In this document: in pieces, positions 59,401 through 64,000 of the stretch
Layout of the letters: each line of letters starts with the position of its first letter
Position numbering within the stretch: position 1 is the first letter of the stretch
Assembly (NCBI GenBank): GCA_012845835.1
Contig: JABAKD010000025.1
Location: forward strand, 2,701,153-2,765,152
Length of the DNA stretch: 64,000 bases
Direction of reading: 5' to 3'
DNA from: Undaria pinnatifida
Taxonomy: Eukaryota; Sar; Phaeophyceae; Laminariales; Alariaceae
The notes under the pieces: model-generated
Database searches by the model: none
Told to the model about the DNA's origin: nothing
What the model saw: only the letters and a program-made list of their open reading frames with translations
Position numbers and translations under genes: made by a program

Positions 59401-62400
59401 CAGCTTTATCAATACGCATGCGCACGAAAGATACGAGGCGATTGGTAGAAAAGAAAGTAAATAAAATAAAACGACAGAAAACAAGGAATAAGAGAAGCTG
59501 GCTCAGTCGCCCGCCTCTCCGTGGCTACATAGACAACACCTAGCAGTCAGCATGCTGGCCGCCTTTCCGTGGCTACATAGACAACACCAAGCAGTCAACA
59601 TACTAGCCCCGGATGCTTGGATACGTCTCTTCGTGGCCAGACAAGAGTGTCAGTTGGCGTATGCCGCGTAGACAAGGCTAGTTAGAGTCACACGTACGGT
59701 GCAGACAGCCCAACCGCTGTAGTTTGTAGCCGCGAGTTGGTTAGTTGTGGGGACGGGGGAACTCTATGCTGTAGTTGAGTGGATACCCGCGGCCATGTGA
59801 GTTAAGTTTGCACATTTGACCTTTTTACTTGTGCGCCTTTTTCGGTATCGTGCGTTTTTAGGCGGGAAAGAGTAGTATTTCCCTGACGACTTTTGATTTC
59901 ACTTGGTTTTTCGGATCTTCCTAGGGCTCCAGCACCTTTGTGTGACCACGGACTCTAGATTTTTGACAAGAGTTAATGTGAGAAAACAACAAACAACAGA
60001 GTCACACGTATGTTTCCACCGGTCCTAAGTATCTGAGGTACATACCGGTAGTTAGATGGCAGTGCGCGCCTCTCCGTGGCTACGTAGACAACACCAAGCA
60101 GTCAGCATGCTGGCCCCGGATGCTTGGATACGTCTCTTCGTGGCCAGACTAGAGTGTCAGTTGGCGTATGCCGCGTAGACAATGCTAGTTAGAGTCACGT
60201 ATGTTTCCACCGGTCCTAAGTATCTGAGGTACACACCGGTAGTTAGATTTCGATCGGAAATGGATTCGCATAAGAACCGGCAAGTAAAATATTTATAGTC
60301 CATTGTTAGGCTGTATCGAACGCTTGGCATTACTTTACATGCTATACCAGCTGTACTGTATGCGTAGACTAGGTTTGTGTGTGTTGTATTATTCTCTGCT
60401 CTCTACCATTGACGTTGAATCGAACGGGTCGAGGTATTTCCCTGCCCTACCTTAAGCATGGGTGCCGGCATATGCCGGCATCCATGCGGTTCCCTTGTTA
60501 TTTTCATATAATGCATCCAACGGATCATACATCCAACGATAATGTATATTGGGCGCAGATATATTCGATGGATGAGCTTACGCTATACCTACAATGGGAC
60601 CCGAAGGGTGCGCCAGCTAGCGTTGGGCTGCGAAAGCAGCTGAGTTAAATCGACACACGACGCGTATGAAAATACGTGGAAGTGTGGTGAGCTAAAGCTT
60701 TATTTTTCCCCATCCGCCGGAGGATAAAAAAAAAAAAAAAAGTAAGTCTACATATGAATACATCGTTGGATAGTACCGTTGTGCACCTTCTCCACTCTGC
60801 TCCCGTCTCGTGGCTCGTCTAAGAACACGTCGTGTGCGCCTTGTTTCCCCTGCATATCCCCGGTTAGGTTACGTGAGCTGAAGGTGGAGGAAACGGGCGT
60901 GTGCAAGGTCGTGCGAGAAAGGGCCTACAGCCTCGCATGGCACCCGTCCGAGAGCAAGCTACTCATTGCCGTTGGAGACAAGGTCGGCGCGTTTGGGGTT
61001 ATTTGTTTGTTGTCGCTAGGAACTCGCGCAGCAGGATATTTTTAACTGCCGTGTGCGGTAGTGGCCGGCGAACGCTTCAGGCAACTCGACAGGGGTCCCT
61101 ATTATATGGCGCTATCGAAAGAAGCTCCCAGATTTTTTTTTAATTTTTATTCTCGTGGTGGGCGCGCTTTATATAACGCCTTCTACCGATTGGGTGTTTT
61201 TTTTTCTCCTCGGGGCAGCTCTTACACTTCTTGTCCGTCGCTGAGTTCGGGATGCCCAAACAATAGGAGTGCTGCTTCGACCTCGCGGATGCCTCAACCC
61301 CTTTAGGACTGCACCCACATTTACTTAGATTTAGTGTGGGTTTACATTTTGAACTATTTTTAGTACAAGTTTTTTCTTATGCCCACTTGTTCTGGCTCGG
61401 ACTGCTGGCATATGCTCTTCAAGGTGGGAAACGTGGGCCTCTGGACCATTGGTGGACAAGGCAGTGGCGACGAAGACAACAAGGGCGGGGCTACTGCCGG
61501 CGCTGATTCGGTATTCCAGTTCAAGCCTCACACGGGCTCCGTTCCTCGCTTGGTGTTCGACCCCACGGACGGGAACAAGCTGATCTCCACCTCGTACGAT
61601 GGGACTGTCAGGAGGATGGACGTAGAGAAGGGAGCCTTCGAGCAGGTGAAATGACTAACTGTATGGAACTGCTGTGCAGGATAATGCTGAATACTTCGTG
61701 GAGCACTCATCAACAACTGCATAAAGAAGGAAGAAAACTAAGGGAAAGCGTTAAGATGTCGGTACTGTGCAGTTACTTAATAGTAACTATGGACGTTTTT
61801 ATCGACATCTGCGTGTTTCTGCAAAATCCGGTTCAGGTGTTCGCGAACAGCGCCAGCGATGGGTCTTTTTTCACCGATGGCCACGTCATCGCGGACGAGA
61901 GGACCATGCTGCTTTCGGACGGCGTCGGCGACATCACGGCTGTCGACCTTCGCACCAATCAGCAGGCGAGAGCTTCACGAACGTGTTATTATTTGATATA
62001 CAGCCACGCACTGCCGCTTGTCGTATCGCCTGTGCATCCCGTATTGACATCGACGAACCCCTGCTGTGTATGTGCGTCCTTGTAGTTTATGATTGCGCTT
62101 ACCAAGTCCGTCGGTTCTGAGTCCAGTAGTGTTGTGTTTTTGTCGCGATTGCGATGACGTTGACATGCATGAACCCTTGTACACCGCAGAAAATTTCCAA
62201 CCCTAATTCTAAGTCGTCTGTCCCCAACAATACAACAATACATGGTGGATGGTGGGAGTACATTCGATACATGGTCTAACTGAATTCGAGTGTTTGCCTG
62301 AGAGAATATCCCAGGGTTTCAAGGTCAACTTATGTTTTTTTATCCACCCGCCTCCATCCTCCGCCAAGCACCCATCATCCGAAGTACCCATCATCCCAAC

Positions 62401-62761
62401 CCCAACCCAACCCAACCCAACCCATTCCAACTCCAACCCCAATGTAGGTAGAGTTCTTTTTTGTCGTGTCACTAGTGGACCCACTCACAACCACCCGACC
62501 CACACGCCGACGCCTATGTGCTGCCGCACAACAGCCCAACTCAACCCAACCTAACCCCAATCCCAACCGACCCCAATGGCAAAACACGAGCTATGTGGGT
62601 TTTTTTGTTGTTTTTTTTGGACCATCTCTGGGTCCCAAAAATGAAAACAGTCGCCGGATGCTGCTGTGCTTTTCCCGCGGCAGGTCTGGAAGCGCGAGGC
62701 ACACGAGAAGAAGGCCAACACCGTCCATGCACATCCCACGAACAAAACGCTTTTCGTCACG
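53420..62761 (+). CDS. WDR76/Cmr1-type WD40-repeat protein (seven exons; 3' end not found)
   Basis: Nuclear WD40 proteins of this family bind damaged or modified DNA and protein-quality-control foci. Exons: 53420-53928, 56356-56557, 57442-57527, 60868-60982, 61424-61645, 61837-61965, 62684-62761. Phases agree at every junction (2/1, 0, 2/1, 0, 0, 0), giving 447 residues so far. The N-terminus is basic and Gly-rich. Then come YELERLENMKRNALVMASLG (the family's YE-x-x-R-x-x-N-x-x-RN helix), PPRESARVRGKTPDG across the first junction, and LRELKVEETGVCKVVRERAY followed by SLAWHPSESKLLIAVGDK. Repeats follow at VGNVGLWTIGGQG, HTGSVPRLVFDPTDG with LISTSYDGTVRRMDVEKGAF, LLSDGVGDITAVDLRTNQQV and WKREAHEKKANTVHAHPTNK. 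The intron after 61965 has a GC donor (CAGCAG|GCGAGA). Further blades are needed to close the propeller and were not found before 64000. Confidence 0.88.
54362..55722. repeat. Right inverted arm with G-tract tandem units, in intron 1 of the WD40 gene
   Basis: This is the reverse complement of 51603-52795. It has GATCGAATATCTTGTCGAAAC at the inner end, the GGAAACTAAAACACCCGTTT block, then three units each with a GTGGGGCGTTTxAxC-type motif (55036, 55385, 55551) and runs of up to about 25 G (55077-55100, 55421-55441). The outer end is GCTTGATGTTAC. The G runs on this strand are strong candidates for G-quadruplexes. Confidence 0.85.
58343..58791 (+). repeat. (TTTTC)n microsatellite, about 450 bp, in intron 3 of the WD40 gene
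   Basis: An almost pure pentanucleotide array with a few TTTC interruptions. The three long plus-strand frames (FSFLF-type peptides) and the minus-strand KKRKE-type frames are translations of the array and not proteins. Confidence 0.97.
59003..59205 (+). repeat. (AAC)n-tail dispersed repeat, plus-strand copy
   Basis: It begins with TTTCACTTTTTATATGTTCC and GGCATGAATTGCGTCAGCC, has TGACTGGAGCTTGCCCTGTG and ACCACGGACTTGATTATGCG, and ends GTGAGAACAACAACAACAAC. It is an opposite-strand partner of 50866-51090. Confidence 0.8.
59490..60245 (+). repeat. Duplicated block in intron 3 of the WD40 gene
   Basis: CTCCGTGGCTACATAGACAA, CAGTCAGCATGCTGGCC, GATGCTTGGATACGTCTCTT and GTCAGTTGGCGTATGCCGCG occur at 59515-59680 and again at 60070-60180. 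A further short tandem copy of the first part is at 59560-59610. A fragment of the (AAC)n-tail family (59905-59999) lies between them. CCACCGGTCCTAAGTATCTG also occurs twice (60017 and 60207). Confidence 0.85.
60577..60739 (+). mobile_element. Poly(A)-tailed retroposon, 5'-truncated copy B
   Basis: It starts at GCTTACGCTATACCTACAAT and is almost identical to the 3' part of the 47.3-kb copy. It ends CCGCCGGAGGATA followed by A17. It lies about 130 bp before exon 4 of the WD40 gene, in the same orientation as transcription. Its AGCTTTATTTTTCCCC segment and A tail are therefore inside the pre-mRNA. Confidence 0.9.
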
Positions 62762-64000
62762 GTGAGACCCCTTACCTCTCCACTTTTCCCCCCTTTTTTT
62801 GTTGCTGCCGAAACGACACGCTCGTGCTTGCCCAGCAATGCTAGTGTTTGACGGTGTTAATATTTAGTAGTACTGCGGCTGTATGTACCGGCCTTCCTGA
62901 CGAAAACTTTGCCGGTGCTTGGTGAAATTTGCGCCGTTACCGTTCCTTGCTATTGCGAGTTTGGGAGATACATCACTTGGAAGTAGGTCGGGCAATACGA
63001 CTTGTTGTTCCTTCGTAGTATGTAATCGAGTCTACCGCAGGCCGTAGTAGCGGGTTCGACGGTTGGGCGCTACTGGAAGTTAAAAGAAAGACATAGCAAT
63101 AAGTACCCATATCTAAACACGTTTACGTGTAACCATATTGTTATATTGGAGGTATCATTTTGTGTCTGAGATACGACCGTTGCAGCCGAGGCGCGCTGGA
63201 GAGCGGGCGATAGGGGGGAAGTGTTAGCCTGCAGCAGCACCGAAAAACGGAACAGAGTAAGGGGAGTCAGGCGTTGTGGTGGCGCAGGCCGCTGGTGTTG
63301 ATGCCGGGGTGTTGGTAGCGGTATCGTTGTTGAATAGTGCTGCTGCTGCTGCCTGTGGCTGCTGTGAAAGTTATTAGAATACATACATGTACTTATTGTA
63401 CGTAGAGGTGTATACGAAGACCTGTTCGTAGACTATTTTCTACGATGGTAGTGCACTATTCGTGAGAAAATGGGGGAGGATAGCTCTTGGAACGGGGTTG
63501 TTTCAAAAACATTTTGTACCGGCGCATCCCTTGTCAAAAGTGCCGGATCTTCTCGCTGAGGAGGAATTCTTCCTTCGCCGCTTCCGAGCGAAACGTCGTT
63601 GGCGCTCACGACCTCAATCCGGGTGGTCCACTTGGGATTGCCAACGACTCGTTGATGTGTGTTCCCTTCGGCGTTTTCCAGAGCCACGGCTTTGCCCCCG
63701 TCCTCTCTTCACCCCCCACAAACGCCCCCCAGGTCTTCGTCGTTTCGGACTCACTCCTCGCAGTTGCTTCATCCACGGCCTGCCTCCCCTCCTACCCTGC
63801 TCGAACGTTTAACTTCCGACCAACGCGCTCGATTTAGACCTGCGTATCTCCGTTCGATCAGTCGCTTACCCCAGTCGCACAACCCTCGACTCGGAAAGAC
63901 ACTGGACTCCGCTCGAATTGGGAGCTGGGAGTAGTGTCTAGGTCGTCAAGCGTCTTCGAGGTCTACCTTTGGGGGCACAAACGCTCGCATCATTTGAATA
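62762..64000. other. Presumed intron of the WD40 gene to the window edge
   Basis: After the GT donor at 62762 no further WD40 blade was recognised. Frames on both strands at 63433-63837 overlap each other; one minus-strand piece (VVGNPKWTTRIEVVSANDV) looks like part of a degenerate mobile-element protein. A plus-strand region near 63640-63930 remains open but has no recognised motif. The missing WD40 exons are expected beyond 64000, or are too diverged to see here. Confidence 0.4.

Overview
Eukaryotic nuclear DNA, most likely from a brown alga (Phaeophyceae) or a close stramenopile. This is inference. It rests on genes cut into short exons with introns of 0.4-3.3 kb, on several GC-AG introns, and on LINE and Ty3/gypsy remnants whose protein motifs resemble those I associate with Ectocarpus-type genomes. 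There is no bacterial gene organisation, no rRNA and no CRISPR. Most listed reading frames in such DNA are spurious, so genes were rebuilt here by joining exons through splice sites and checking intron phase.

Four cellular-type or gene-like loci can be supported. (1) 2072-2335 (+) is the last exon of a protein ending in a NET-like (BET/bromodomain) helix and a basic tail. (2) 10475-17337 (-) is a dienelactone-hydrolase-family alpha/beta hydrolase: six exons with all three catalytic residues, first exon not found. (3) 26404-36159 (+) is an intact eight-exon, 654-residue Mutator-like (MULE) transposase-type gene, with an unrecognised basic, Cys/His-tailed reading frame 4 kb downstream (40046-40822 +). 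(4) 53420-62761 (+) holds seven exons of a WDR76/Cmr1-type WD40 protein whose 3' end was not found and probably runs off the window.

The rest is dominated by mobile and repetitive DNA. A decayed Ty3/gypsy fragment that includes a NADAR domain lies between 0.7-0.8 kb inverted arms (4475-8775). Other inverted-repeat structures lie at 21440-22480, 24773-25244 (near-perfect 210-bp arms), 41625-43801 and 51603-55722; the last brackets exon 1 of the WD40 gene. A 5'-truncated LINE (36.8-39.8 kb) is split by a hAT-like element that keeps one transposase exon between tandem arrays. Four copies of a poly(A)-tailed retroposon, a dispersed family with an (AAC)n tail, a small TIR element (47739-48447), a long (TTTTC)n tract and several minisatellites fill introns and spacers.

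The genes do not form a pathway. What links them is that mobile elements sit in or around almost every intron, including a tandemly copied 3' splice site in the MULE gene and inverted arrays around the WD40 first exon.
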